DNA of 64,000 bases from Camarhynchus parvulus (GCF_901933205.1 NC_044573.1:36118993-36182992); one strand, 5' to 3'; shown: positions 1 to 11,271, counted from the first letter of the stretch. Program-made: numbers and translations. The notes: generated from the letters alone by a model not told the origin.

Positions 1-590
1 CCGCAGATATTGGGGTCACTGGAAATTAGCATCCATCTCCTGAGAAACGGGTCTCATAGTATATAAGTAAGAACTGCACTTGAATGTATAGCACAATGGG
101 GGTAAGATACATGCAAAAACATTACAGTAGTTAAAAGAGAAACATGGAAAAGGGCATGATAGAAGTCTAACACAGAGATCAATTATGTACAGTCTTTCTA
201 CCCTAATCTAGAGATCATTTATATAAAGTCTGGCTAAGCTCACCTGGCTAAACTACTGTGTGGTGGGGAGGGATATTCGAGCCTCAGTCTGGCTAAATTT
301 CACAGTTTTTCAAAGGTGGCTTCAAGGCAATCACTGAAGAGCACCTCATCGTTAGTTAAGATGGGTTCAGAGCCAGATGAAGACCATCTTGAAGCAGACC
401 TAATCTTATTCCCACTGTGTAATGGTCTTAATCCCTATAAGATTATTAATAATAGAGCCTCCACTTAATTTCACTTGTATCACGAAGCTGTTATGCGTAG
501 CTTATCTCAAATATTGTCACTTTTTACATCTCCCCCTTCTTGCTGTGCATTTCCGAGTGAGACCTGTTCAAGGCACAGAGGCCCCCTCAC
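1..590 (-). other. EPHX1 intron sequence at window edge
   Basis: The intron begins with GTGAGG at 590. I found no EPHX1 exon (for example one encoding HGWPGS) or repeat in this stretch; the next exon must lie outside the window. Confidence 0.7.
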
Positions 591-771
591 CTTCAATGGT
601 GGTGTGGAAGTGGGGGTATTTGTTCAGCACTTCCACTTGCTTGCGCCAGTCAAACTGATTCCTCCAGTAGTCCACCACCTTCCGCAGGTAGCTGGAGTTG
701 AAGCCGTAGTGGAAGGCAGCTCCTTCCACATGCGGTGTGAAGCGGAACCGATCCAGGCGCTGGTGCAGATC
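591..771 (-). CDS. EPHX1: EPHX1 exon: N-terminal lid-side domain
   Basis: 181 nt, acceptor CCACAG, donor GAAG|GTGAGG. It encodes DLHQRLDRFRFTP through YPHFHTTIE, very close to the mammalian protein over the same stretch. It ends in phase 1; the next exon is outside the window. Confidence 0.94.
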
Positions 772-2648
772 CTGTGGAAGGGAGCCCTTCTTGCCAGACT
801 GGCCAGCTGCTGCCATGTGCCCTATGACAGGGCAGGCACAGACAGGCTCCCCTGGCTTTTGTATTGCTCTCTGGGACACCACAAGCCCTCCTGCAGAAGT
901 GCCATACTCTAATTGACCACCTGAATTGTTTGTATGTGGAATACAATTTTCTACAGGTTACAAGTTCCCCTTGGGCACCCAGGAGTGGTGGGTGCTGCTA
1001 ACTCTTGGCTTACTGCTAACTCACTTCAGGGTTTTTGGTGCTAGGAGCTTGGCAGCACTGCTGGCTGGGAGAATAAGAATCTCACCTTGAGCTGCTGGCT
1101 GCTGCTTGGTCAGACAGAGACAGGCATGCAGGGATGGAGGAGCTATGATTCAGTCAAGACACCATCCCTCTTCAGCCTTACAGCCCTTTCCTCTGTGGAA
1201 GCCCCTCAGTCCTGCCCTAGTGGTGCCACTGCTGTCCCAATGCCCTCCTGCCCTGCTCTACCATCCACAGACTCACTGTCAAAGTCTGTTGCTCAAGGCA
1301 TGGCCTTTCTGCAGGAGAAGCCCCAGCTTGCACAGAGGGGCTGCTGTCTCAGAAAGTCTTTAGGGGACATTGTAATGGACCAGAGCTCAAATCCCCTTCA
1401 TAAAGAATGGTGAGCCAGAGTATCATCTAATGGAGCTGGGTAGCTGCCCTGGCACATGGAAGTGCTCTGCTGCCAGCCCCAAGGCATCACCTCAAGGCAG
1501 TAGGGTGGGTGATGGACTGCCTCCCCTTGCTGTTTTCTGCCCCTCCTTACCCCCCAGCCAGCTGTACCTCAATTTCTTTGTCAGATGTTTCAATCTTGAA
1601 GGGACGGATGCTTGTGTCTTCTTTCCCTTTGGGGGGCCTTTCGCCTGCGCCCCACCACCCATCGCCCATGTCAATTGTCTTGATCTTGCGTCCAGATCGG
1701 AGCCAGTAGAGCAGCATCCCTCCAACCCCCAGGGCGGCCACAGGGACCAGGACTGCATTCTTCTGAGAATAGTCAAAAGGCCTGGGGAGGTACAAAATTG
1801 CTTGTGTTCAACAACAGCAGTGTCAAAGGGACTTATGCTGAGGCTTGGTTGCACATCCCTAGAGGCTGAGCAGGGACAAAAGCCTCTGAATCCCAGGCAG
1901 TCAGCAGGGACTGGTTATTTCTGTTATTTTTGAAGATCACAGGTAAGATTTGGGGCATGGTTCTATCTACTAAGGCTTCTTAGGGGTCTCAAGTCCTTGC
2001 TGATCAGGACTTGCTGATCACAAGTCCACTTTGTCCCTTTCCTTGTGAACCAGGATGCCCAGGGGGACAAAGTTCAGTAGGATATGGGCCAAGCTTCTTT
2101 GAGGCAGGTGCTGCAGTGAATGAGACAGTAGCAGCTGGACTTGTCCAGGAATAAAAACTGCATGGGCAGAGTCGGCTGAGGAGCAGGAGGAGAAACAAAT
2201 GTCTTCAGCTGCTGAAGAAAGCTGGGTGTGCTGGACATGCTCCTCTTGCCAGCGCTTCATGCACAACTACCCTACAGATTCAATCATCTCTTACGGCAAT
2301 CCTGGCTCTCCGCCATAGCTCTCAAGTAAGGAGTGTCTGCTGGTGCCCCTGTTTCTGTTCTGAACAGCTCGAGGTGTGGGAGCCAAGCTGCCAGAGCTGG
2401 AGTTGACAGACATGCAGTCCTAAATGTAGTGTACCTTCCCACCCCTCTGACTTGTGTTTCAAGTTCCCCAGCTTCCCTTGCGGGGATTAGTAGAGGTGTC
2501 GGGGGCTGCAAGGGGGCTGTGAGTGAGGATTTTGTTGCTGTTGTCATCCAGAGTACAGAAGGGATGATGCTGTGCCCCAATCAGGGCAGTAACCAAAAGA
2601 GGAGACTGCAGCACAGAACAGCTATTCCACTCACCTGATCCGGGACAT
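591..2648 (-). CDS. EPHX1: Microsomal epoxide hydrolase, N-terminal coding exons (partial gene)
   Basis: Three exons join in frame (14 + 214 + 181 nt) and encode the first 136 residues. The gene continues beyond base 1. EPHX1 hydrolyses epoxides to trans-diols at the endoplasmic reticulum membrane. Seen: a hydrophobic anchor at residues 13-32, then DGWWGAG, SIRPFKIETSD, DLHQRLDRFRFTP, FHYGFNSSYL, YWRNQFDW and YPHFHTTIEG. These match in order the EPHX N-terminal domain of mammalian EPHX1. The alpha/beta-hydrolase core (HGWPGS oxyanion loop and catalytic Asp/His) is not in the window. The N-terminus, beginning MSRIRPFDYSQKN, is about ten residues longer than the human one and its first residues come from a separate exon. 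Phases agree at both junctions. Identity is secure from the motifs; the exact start is inferred. Confidence 0.95.
1568..1781 (-). CDS. EPHX1: EPHX1 exon: membrane anchor and start of N-terminal domain
   Basis: 214 nt with acceptor CCTCCCCAG and donor GAG|GTACAG; it ends on a codon boundary. It encodes the single membrane-spanning anchor (AVLVPVAALGVGGMLLYWL), a basic RSGRKIK stretch, and the DGWWGAG and SIRPFKIETSDKEIE motifs of the family. Confidence 0.93.
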
Positions 2649-2658
2649 GATGGTCTCC
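2635..2658 (-). CDS. EPHX1: EPHX1 first coding exon (start codon exon)
   Basis: The ATG is at 2648-2646, followed by four codons and two bases (MSRI + AG), then a GTGAGT donor. A polypyrimidine tract and TTTTGTAG acceptor end at 2659, so ten bases of 5'UTR precede the ATG and at least one non-coding exon lies upstream. I chose this start because the next exon has no in-frame Met before its membrane anchor and the AG + G join gives Arg-Pro-Phe-Asp in frame. Confidence 0.8.
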
Positions 2659-3829
2659 CTACAAAAGGGGAAAAAACAGAAAGATCCTTACTGTCTGATG
2701 GTGTTGTCCTATTCCAACCCTTCTGGATGGTGCAAAGAATATCCCCTGCCAGCATCACTCATGTCCCAGAGATGTGATCACAAGCTCTTTAGCCACCTGG
2801 CAACATCTGCCATTATTTTTTGTACTCTTTGGACGGGATAGGCAGAGAGGGGCTCACAAAGCACTGCCTCTATACAAAGAGACAGTGTTTCTGGGCTGTG
2901 CTTTAGCTAGGTAATTTGTTGCCATAATATTCCCTCCTTCAGCACAACTTAGATGAAAGGCAGTAAACAGCTGCATAGGTGTCCTTGCAATGTTTCATCC
3001 TGTGAGCAGCTGTGTAACTTCGGCCAAGAAAATCGTTTACTTTGCTGTGTTGCAATCGGTGCACAGCCTCAGCAGGGCAATTCCGAGCTCCAGGGCTGTT
3101 CTGCTCCCAGCCATGTGGGGCTGATCATGCTGCAGGGCTGGCACCAGCGGAGGCTTGTGGACCCTTCACTGTCCAGAGTTTAAGGAGCTGCTGTACCTTT
3201 GACACTGCTAGCTTATATCAAGCCTTTAGGTCTCCCCTGTCTGCTAGGAAAAGAAAGTATCCTCCTCAGTTCTCTAAGCCTAGTAGCTTCTGGTACAAAA
3301 GCACAATCTAAAATCTAGTAACAATAGAAGCAAGCCTTGTTACTCTGCCTTGTGGAAGGCAGCTACATTAGAGAGTTCTTTGGTACAATAATTATAGTAC
3401 TTTGAGAAAAAAACAAAACAAAACAAATGCCAAAAAGGAAAAGGACTTGATAATCCACGAAAAACCAACTTCACTGAGTGTTTGTTATCCCCTAGAATTG
3501 TTTCCCTCTGCTGTCTGAAGTGCAGAACCTGGAGCCTGTACTGGATATCTCAGTAACTTCCAAGGCAATTTGCTCACACTTGCTGAAGGAGCCTATGAGT
3601 GTGGTTTTTTTTTCCCTTAAATCACTTCCAGACATGGAAGAACAGGGCTCCTAAGAACAAACAGCTTATGCAACAGGGAGGAGTACCCCCCTGCACGTAT
3701 ATCCGGGAGGTCGGTGAGCAGAGGTGTGAGAGCAGCTACCAAGGCAGTAGCACAAACCCCGCTCTAACAAAGCCAGCTGCTAGCAGCAGCTCTCTGACAC
3801 AAACAAGGCTCAGTGGATCAGCACCTTCT
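2659..3829 (-). other. Probable EPHX1 5'UTR intron
   Basis: This non-coding stretch lies between the coding-exon acceptor at 2659 and the CpG-rich block. Open frames here have no recognisable domain. I infer it is the intron separating the 5'UTR exon from the start-codon exon. Confidence 0.5.
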
Positions 3830-4440
3830 CCGCACTCGTGCTCAGGAGATCTCAGCTCCCGCTCCCGCTCTCCCACTCTCCCGTGAGCCTCCCGGGGCTT
3901 TCACGCACCCCCAAGCGCGGGGAGCCCGGTCTGGGTCCCTGCTCCCGTGCTGAGGAGATCTCACCATGCGTTTGGAAGGCTCTCCCGCCACATGTCTGCT
4001 GCTCCCTGCCTGGCCGCTGCTCCGACACACTCCCAGCTTCTCCTCTCCGGCTTTCTCTTCCGCAGTGACGTTTTCTCGGAGACAACGCAAACCACATCGT
4101 CCCTCAGTGCCACCTATGGCCCGAGTGTGCAGCTGCAAACCGAGCTCCATCCAGGCCGAGCCCTGCGTGCAGCAGAACAGCCCTGAGCCCCAGTGCCACT
4201 GGATGCCGAACGCACCGGAGCGGCCCTGCAGAGGCTCCCTGAGCTCCTCGGCTCGGGCTTCGGCAGCACCGCGTCCTCACAGCAAGGCCGGCTGGGTTAT
4301 ACCGCCCGTACAGAGCCCTGTGGCGGGATCTACAGCCAGCAGCCTGAGGGAAGGGATTCTTCACTCTCCTCAGCGCTCCTGAGACCACACCTGGACTGCC
4401 GCAGCCACTTCTGGCCTTGCTGGTAGAAGACGGACTGGAG
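3830..4440 (-). promoter_or_regulatory. CpG-rich block, likely EPHX1 promoter / non-coding first exon
   Basis: This is the only stretch of the window with dense CpG dinucleotides (for example CAAGCGCGG, CTCGGAGACAACGC and ACCGCGTCCTC). It lies about 1.2-1.8 kb upstream of the EPHX1 start codon. A good minus-strand donor (CATG|GTGAGATC) sits with its exon end at 3965 and could join the acceptor at 2659. The transcription start is not visible, and open frames here are explained by base composition. Confidence 0.6.
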
Positions 4441-6699
4441 AGGGCCCAGCCTTGGGGGGGCAGGGCTGGGCCATGTGGTGTATGAGGAAGGTGAAGAAGC
4501 ATCTTCATCCTGGAGAGGAAAGAGTAAAGGGTGGGATCTTATTGCTGTCGACAGTTAACCAGTGAAAAGCTGAGGGAAAATTGACCCAGAGTCATCCCGG
4601 AGAAGCAGCAGGTGAAGGAGAAAAGGCAAGGACCCAAATTGTAACAAGAGAAGTTAAGGTTAGATATGAGGAGAAATTAGTCCTCCACCGAGGTATTCAG
4701 ATACTGAGACATGGGTCCAGATAGGATGTGGGATTTTCACCCTTGGGGGCATTCCAAATTCGACAGGAACAAGTCACGGAGCAGTCTGACAGAGCTGAAC
4801 CTGTTCTGAGCAGGTGTTGGCATGAGCTCACCTCCCCGTGTCCCTTGCAGCCTGTATATCACTTGGCTGCATTCCAGGTGCACCCATGATTTACAGCAGC
4901 CAAAACATAAAGGAAAAGTTCAGTTTTTAATTTTTTACAGAAATCAATGCTATGTTTTAGTTCAGGTGCTAAGATTTAATTTTCCTGGTGGTTGGTAAAA
5001 TAGTCCTGGATAAAGGCTTCTCCTTCATAGGAATTTGACAGCTTGGGTGAATGAGAGTTCAAAGGCTAAGGAGTATGGGGTGGGGGAAAAGTGACCAGAA
5101 GAGCAGTATGGAAAAAAAATACATGCATGAAAGAGGATGGTGAATCACCGACATATTATGCAACATGCTCAGTATTTTGCCTTTTACATTTTCAACATAT
5201 ACTTCAGTAAGAACTATTCTCGTTGCTTCCACAAGTGGAAGGGCAGGGTCAGGGAGACTGTCACCAGGGTTTTATTTGCTTACAGTCAAGAAAGAATGAT
5301 ATTCATCCTTCTGTTACTTTGTTCTGCCTCTCAGAAACCTCTAGTTAAAGATTCTTTCCAATGTGCTGTCTTTGTTATTAAGCTTCCAAATAAAATACAT
5401 TAGTGGAAGGCTTTATAAACAAAAGAGAGAATTACAAGAGTAGGAGGAAAAAAAATGAACTACAGCTTTCTAGCTTTTTTATGTTGACAGCTTATGTTCC
5501 CAGGCAAGTATATAGCAAAAGAAGCATTTACACTGCATAAAATCCACAATAACCCCATGCGTTTCCTAAATCAAAATGTTGTTAAATCAAACATTTGTGA
5601 TGTGCCTAAGTAGTGACTCATATATATGCCCTCAGTTATTTACCAATGTTTATGAATGCAGTCCCCATGGCAAAAAGCATGTGAAACACTCCCAACACCT
5701 CCACAACTGGGAAGTCAACAATGGTTCAAAATGAAATGTTAGCTAAATTCTTCCACATGAACAGTGGAAGAACCTCTGATTATCCAGCCAGGTTCTAGAG
5801 CTGATGATTGCAACCTCTTGGTGCTAACTTGCTCCCATTTTGTTGTTTTGTGCTGCAACCCCTGAGTACTGTGCAGCCTGTCTGCCTCTCCTTGCAGCAC
5901 AGTGCAGCGACTCTGAGACTGCATGAACCCGGGTGTCCTTTCTGCTGAAACTTGTGTGACTTCCCTGGCTTCAGGACATGAGTTTGGATTTGAACAACCA
6001 CGTTGCCATCAGGATGTGTCATGGATGGCATTGGATGCAAATATTCCAGATGTGAAGGGGCACCATTACTGTCTTCTGCCATGAACTGTGGTCACTTTAC
6101 CATTATTACTCACAGTGCCTCTCACTCTGAAGTGCCATGTGAAGCTTGACTGGCTACTGACCAGTTTGGGGTGGTCAAAGCTTCTACACAGAGTAGCACT
6201 TTAGATGTGCATAGGCACTCTCCAAGCCATTATTATTCAAACTGCCTGTAGGAATTTTTTAGCATGTGGTTGATTTCTCATTATTGATTTTATAATTATT
6301 ATGTGCCCTTGGGCATTCACACTCAGCCCTGCCCTTTTGCTAAGGAATTGGCATACCAAACCACAGAGCTGAAGGTGATAATACCACACCCTGCAACAGA
6401 ATTGATTAAGTTACAAGGACAGAGACTTGTTGAAAATTTTACTGGGGAAATGAAATAAAGCTTTCTGAAGAGAAAGCACATGGTAAAAGACTCTAGTCTT
6501 TAAACATACTGTTTCATACTGTTGCATGAAAAGTTTAAGCTTGTTAGAGGGGGGAGGACTGATCCCTCTCCCTGCTCCAACATGTGATAAAAGTGCTGGG
6601 AATGTGTGGGAAGTGGTGGGCTTCCTAACAGTGCCCAAGAAGGAGCTGATACCCTGTTGGCCTTCTCCCAAATTATTGTTATTTGTTCCAAAATGTAGA
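4441..6699. other. Intergenic, no gene seen
   Basis: The sequence lies between the EPHX1 CpG block and the duplicated block at 6.7 kb. I read both strands for kringle, protease and epoxide-hydrolase motifs and found none. Confidence 0.5.
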
Positions 6700-6711
6700 G
6701 ATCAGGCCCCA

Positions 6712-7297
6712 GACAAAAAAAACCTCTCGGAACCACTCCCAGCTTACAAGCTCAAGTATCAAAAATAGTTGTGTAAATTATCTAATATTAGATAATGTTA
6801 AACTTTACAAAAGGAAAGTGTTGCCTCCAAGAACACACTGGAAATCATGGATGATCTGCTTGACTCCCTGTGTGCTGAAAGATTGCTGCATGCATTTCCC
6901 CCCCAGAACCTGACTGTCCTGCAGTTTTTGGACTCAAGAGCTGCTGGAGGGAATGAACTTCATAAAGGGATATTAACTAGATGTATGAATAGCAGCTGTC
7001 TCCCTACAGGAGAGTTTCAGCATGCTTTCTTCTTCTTTCCTTCTTCTTTATTTACTAGATGGGAGCAGGAGAGGAAAGGTCCCATGTGGTTGTTCCAGTC
7101 TGTTGTACTGAGATACGGGGTGGCTGTCAGAGGCTGGATGAGCTTGAGTGTCTCAAACCAATGCTGGTGGGTGTGTGGTTGAGGTTGGGTCAGGTCTTGC
7201 TTCTGGTGAGACAGTGCCCCACCCCCAGACCCCCAGCCTGGCTGAGCTGTCAATCAATCAACCAATCAATCAATTGCTAGAGGCCATGCTAACCCAG
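6712..7297. repeat. Duplicated block, copy A
   Basis: It shares long stretches with 7697-8292, including AGTTGTGTAAATTATCTAAT, the GATGATCTGCT region and GTTTCAGCATG-like sequence. Both copies end near a (CAAT)n microsatellite followed by GCTAACCCAGC. The copies are about 985 bp apart. It may be a tandem duplication or two insertions of an unrecognised repeat. Confidence 0.8.
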
Positions 7298-7696
7298 CTC
7301 CTGATTCTTTCCAGCTGTAGACAGGATAGGATTAAAAGAAAGATTTAAGTTGGAGAGCCACTGAAGGGCTTAGTTAAGTTGAAAAGGCTTATGGTCTGAA
7401 ATCATGACCCTGAAAATGATATGCTGAGGTGGCTGGCATGAATGAGTTTTATTTTGTCTCTAACTCCCACCCCTGAGGCAATCCAGATCATTTTAGTAGT
7501 AGAATTGTACTGTATGTCATTTCACATGATGTCCACTGACCTTTTTCTCTCCCTGAGTACAGGTTCTGGGAATCTCCCTGAAACCTGCTTGGTGGGAGGA
7601 ATGAGAGCAGTGATCTAGGACACGTGTATTTGTTTGGGTTGTAGGGATACTTGGACATGTAATATTGTGGAGACCAAAAGGGAATTGAATTTGCCA

Positions 7697-8292
7697 AGCT
7701 TTTTTTGGAACTCGGCTTACAAGTTCAGCAAGTATCACAAACAGTTGTGTAAATTATCTAATGTTAGACAATGCTAAACCTCAAAGTAGGAAAGTGATGC
7801 CTCCAGGAGCACAGGGAATCACAGATGATCTGCTGGATTTCTTTAGGTGCTAAAAGACTGCTGTATGAACTCACTCCCTGGAGCCTGATTATCCTGTGAT
7901 TTTTGGATTCATGAGATGCTGGGGGGAAAAGAACTGCATAAAAAGATGTTAATTAGGTTTTATTGGTATATCAATTGCCAATTATATGAGTTTCAATATG
8001 ATTTCCTCTTCTTTCCTTTCTACTCTGCCTGCTAGATGGGACCGTGATGAGACCGAAAGAGGAAAGGTCCCAGTGCCATGGTCCTGGTTGATGTCTTGAG
8101 ACACAGGATCATTGTCAGAGGCTGGGTAAGTTTAGTGTCCTCAGCCACTTTTTGGGGTGCTTGAAATGCTTGCTTAAGTGCTGCTAGGTGAGGTGATGCC
8201 CTGCCCTGCCCCCAGCCCCCCTCAGCCCTGGCAGAGCTGTCAATCAATCAATCAATCAATCACTGACATGGGGGGGTGGTGCTAACCCAGCC
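7697..8292. repeat. Duplicated block, copy B
   Basis: Partner of 6712-7297. It has the same order of landmarks and a longer uninterrupted (TCAA)n run at about 8241-8262. About 400 bp of unshared sequence separates the two copies. Confidence 0.8.
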
Positions 8293-8873
8293 CCTGACTG
8301 GCCAAGCAACTGGAAGTCTCTCCTTAGGGGAAAGGTCCGTGGAAGCTTAATAGATGGAGCACAGTGCCAGCACATGGTCTGGACCCTGCCAGCTTCCTGG
8401 AGTTCCTGTCTCACCCACAGTGGAATCCTCTACGTGTGTTCTTCTAAATCTCTCCTGTCTTTCTGTCTTTGTCTCTCTCTCTTATCCTAGTTCTCTTTTC
8501 ATGGAACTTCGTGGGTAACGTAAGATCTCATAGGTTGAAAGGTTTCTAGGTGAAATGGGCTAAGTAAATTCTAAGTACTAAATTAATGCTAAGTAATGCT
8601 ATGATAAGTGAATATGGTGTCATATTTAATCCTTTTGCCAAGATTTCTCTTTGGGATTTCTCTTTGTACCAACTAGTGTAAAGGAACCTTCAATTTAATT
8701 CCTGGATTAAGTATTTGGGGTGTAACAGGGATGGAGTAGGAGCCTTACAGCTGCTGTCACATGCAACTATGTTGAATCATACAGGTACAACAGGGACACT
8801 CTGACAGACAGTAACAATTGCTCAGCTTGGCTACTGCTTTGCAATAGCTACTTACACTCAGCCAGTAGTGGTA

Positions 8874-8879
8874 TTTATT
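8874..8879 (-). terminator. Poly(A) signal AATAAA after the plasminogen-like terminal exon
   Basis: Minus-strand AATAAA lies eight bases after the TAG that closes the frame of the protease-remnant exon. It is the nearest canonical signal and would end the plasminogen-like transcript here if the exon at 9151 is still used. Confidence 0.5.
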
Positions 8880-8887
8880 GAGGATTC

Positions 8888-9151
8888 CTATGAATTATTA
8901 CATAATTTTAAAAACCAGTCATAAAGCCTTGGTATGTTGGAATGTTGTTTCTGACACAGGGACTGCTTTCCAGAAAAATTAGCCAGCATCCAGATTCGGT
9001 GGGAAGCTACTGCATTCTTGATCCAAGAAAAAAAATCAGGAATTTGGAAAAAAACAGACTTTGATGTCTGAGTACAGTCCAGTCCGCAAGAAGTGACTCC
9101 ATATTGGAGAAGTTTGTTCTTTTGGCAGACCAGAGATCCTCCAACTTCAGC
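8888..9151 (-). pseudogene. Plasminogen-like terminal exon: catalytically dead protease C-terminus
   Basis: Acceptor TTTTCCTCCCTAG, then a phase-0 frame of 87 codons and TAG. It aligns with the last exon of plasminogen from the GDSGG motif onward: AEVGGSLVC replaces GDSGGPLVC (catalytic Ser changed to Val, preceding Asp to Glu), then YGVTSCGLDC and FFSWIKNAV. There is no internal stop, but the usual stop is lost, so the frame runs about 35 residues past the family's normal end. Exon 11 of the upstream gene ends in phase 1, so a direct 11-to-this-exon splice reads GGC TGA and stops at once. The exon is then 3'UTR, or a fossil. Confidence 0.8.
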
Positions 9152-9616
9152 CTAGGGAGGAAAAGAAAATATGAGGTAACTCCTCTAGTAATGGGGACAC
9201 TAGCCATGCAATCAGCAAAACAGTGGCAGGAATAATATTGTAGTTCCAAAGGCTTTAAAATGTGACTGACACAGGGACTGTAGAGAGAGAAAGTGTTTTA
9301 TTAGACCTGCTGGAATAAAAGAATTGGGGGGAAAAAACCTCTTGTCTCTAAGCATCCAGGCCATGCTCTTGGTCTGAAGATCCACCAGTCATGGATGCGA
9401 GTAAATCCCCAGATCACTGTGAGGTCAATGACACACACAAAAATGGAACTTTCCTAATTTTCCATATCCCCGATCTACTCGATCTGGACAAAAATAATTT
9501 AACTGTTTGAATGCTTTAAATTCCTTGAAATGCAGGCATAGCAGGATATGAATACTTGTGTCTGATGATTCTTGACTCTACCAATGAAAGCATTGCCTAC
9601 AGTCTCTAAGTCAGTA

Positions 9617-9660
9617 TATTACAGTATATATACAGTATATATACAGTATATTCAATATAT
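9617..9660. repeat. TATATACAG short tandem repeat
   Basis: Imperfect units of ACAGTATATAT repeated about three to four times in the region where protease exons are missing. Confidence 0.85.
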
Positions 9661-10395
9661 TACAGGCTTTGCTTCAGGTGAGTGGGATATTCACAACACT
9701 GGGCTAATATGAGTAAGATATTGCCTTATACAATTTTCCTCCTTTTCTGGTTGACTGTGTAAGAAAAAAAATGCTGTGTATACCTCAGTTCTTAGGCTTC
9801 ATGCAGAAACGTTGAGCTTCTGAAACTATTTCTGAGCCTTGAAAGCCCAAATTACATGCATTTACCTGCTTATAGTCAAAGTTAGATTATTCTTACCCCA
9901 CAGTTATCTATGCTTCCCAAAGTAAATTCACCACAAAATTAATGATTTTTAACACTTCCATTCATAAATTCAGGGTGATTATATATTGATGTCAAGGAAC
10001 TTCAGGCTAAATGTTTTCTGTAACATATTGCAAATATCTGGAAAGATTTCAAGATTTTTGCTAAATGAGTATCAGTAAGCACTTTCATGAGAGAAGCATG
10101 TTTCAACAGCCCATTAGACAGAAGGAGCAACTTTTGCTTCCAAGGACTTTGCTACGGGTCCTTCTTTTCTGCTGCATGTAAGAAGAGCACCCAGCTCAAT
10201 TTAGAAATGTGTCTTTTGTTCAACCCTGCCACCTTCCTTTGCAAAACAAGTAACTCATGCAAAACTCCACTATACTTTAAGAAATGCCATACCACTTTGA
10301 CCAGTGTGAACTGTTAATTAAGGAAGTAACAAAACAGGACAGAGCAAAACCTCATTTATCTAATTTTGCAAAACAAAGCTGCCTTTGAACAATGC

Positions 10396-10468
10396 AATTC
10401 TGCTTGTGTTGTGCTTTATGTTTTCAGGTCACCCCCCTGAAAATATAAAGCACAACACAAGCAGAATT
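10396..10468. repeat. Near-perfect 32-bp inverted repeat with 9-bp loop
   Basis: Left arm 10396-10427 begins AATTCTGCTTGTG; right arm 10437-10468 is its reverse complement with one mismatch. The loop is GTCACCCCC. It could fold as a hairpin in RNA or DNA. No transposon ends are recognisable. Confidence 0.95.
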
Positions 10469-10705
10469 CTTATGATAATAACAGTCACATATTTCAATAG
10501 CACACAGCTAGAGAAATACTAGAAAGGTCTTTTTTCCTCTTGTTCACCTAAATAAAAAAGGTGAATTCCTTCAGAATGCACTGTAAAATGACATAGGCTA
10601 CAGGATATATACTAACTAGAGAGCGCTTGCTGCAAAATGCAGCAGTACAGATCAGAGAGCTGCAGGAGGGATGTAATTGTTACATTGCAAGCCTAGTCAG
10701 TGAAC

Positions 10706-11271
10706 TGGTTTTGGCTTAGATAGAGTTAATTTTCTTCTTAGTAGCTGGTAGAGTGCCGTGTTTTAGATTTACTATCAGAATAGCAATTATAACACACTGA
10801 TATTTTGGTTGTTACTAAGTAGTGCTTACTCTAACTCAAGGACTTTTCAGCTTCCCTTCTCTGCCAGTAAGGAGGTGCACAAGAAGCTGGGCAGAAGCAT
10901 GGCCAGGACAGCTGACCTGGCCTGGCCACAGGGATGTTCCATCCCATAGAATAACATGTATAAGCATTACATGCACTGGATGGAGCCACTAATTGCTGTT
11001 CAGGGACAGGCTGGGCATTGGTCAGCAATTGCATTGTGCATCACTTTTGTTCCTTTGGGTTTTATCTCTCTCTCATGTTTTCATTACAATTATTACTATT
11101 ATTATTGCCACTATTATTATTGTAGTTATTGCACATCATTTTGTTTCAATTATTAAACTATTCTTATCTCATGAGTCTTACTTTTTCAAAATTTCCCCAC
11201 CAAAGAAGGGATGGGTGAATGAGTGAGCAGCTGCATGGTACTTAGTTTCTGGCTGTGGTTAAACCATGACA
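10706..11271 (+). mobile_element. Solitary ERV LTR (passerine type)
   Basis: It starts TGGTTTTGGCTTAGATAG, contains CAAGGACTTTTCAGCTTCC, GGGACAGGCTGGGCATTGG, ATT-rich microsatellite and AATTATTAAACTATTCTTATCTC, and ends GGTTAAACCATGACA (TG...CA). I recognise this arrangement from LTRs abundant in songbird genomes. No internal gag/pol/env is present. A target-site duplication is not clear. It lies antisense, just downstream of the kringle-4 exon. Confidence 0.8.

Larger units (their letters stand above)
9152..10705 (-). other. Region where kringle 5 and protease exons would be expected
   Basis: Complete plasminogen genes carry two K5 exons and several protease exons between K4 and the last exon. 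Reading the minus strand here I find no K5 motif (YRG, CQDW, NYCRNPD), no TAAHC and no GWG block. It holds a TATACAG-type short repeat at 9617-9660, an AATAAA near 9299, and the hairpin at 10396-10468. I infer deletion. Confidence 0.6.

Noticed and set aside
3838..4508. Several GC-rich open frames on both strands
   Set aside because: Explained by CpG-island composition; no protein family recognised.
9535..9600. Minus-strand frame reading NAFIGRVKNH, faintly like the FLNGRV stretch of the penultimate plasminogen exon
   Set aside because: No CAG motif, no phase-compatible splice sites and only a few matching residues; not better than chance.
10956..11226. Open frames with Tyr/Ile runs
   Set aside because: They are translations of the ATT-rich microsatellite inside the solitary LTR.
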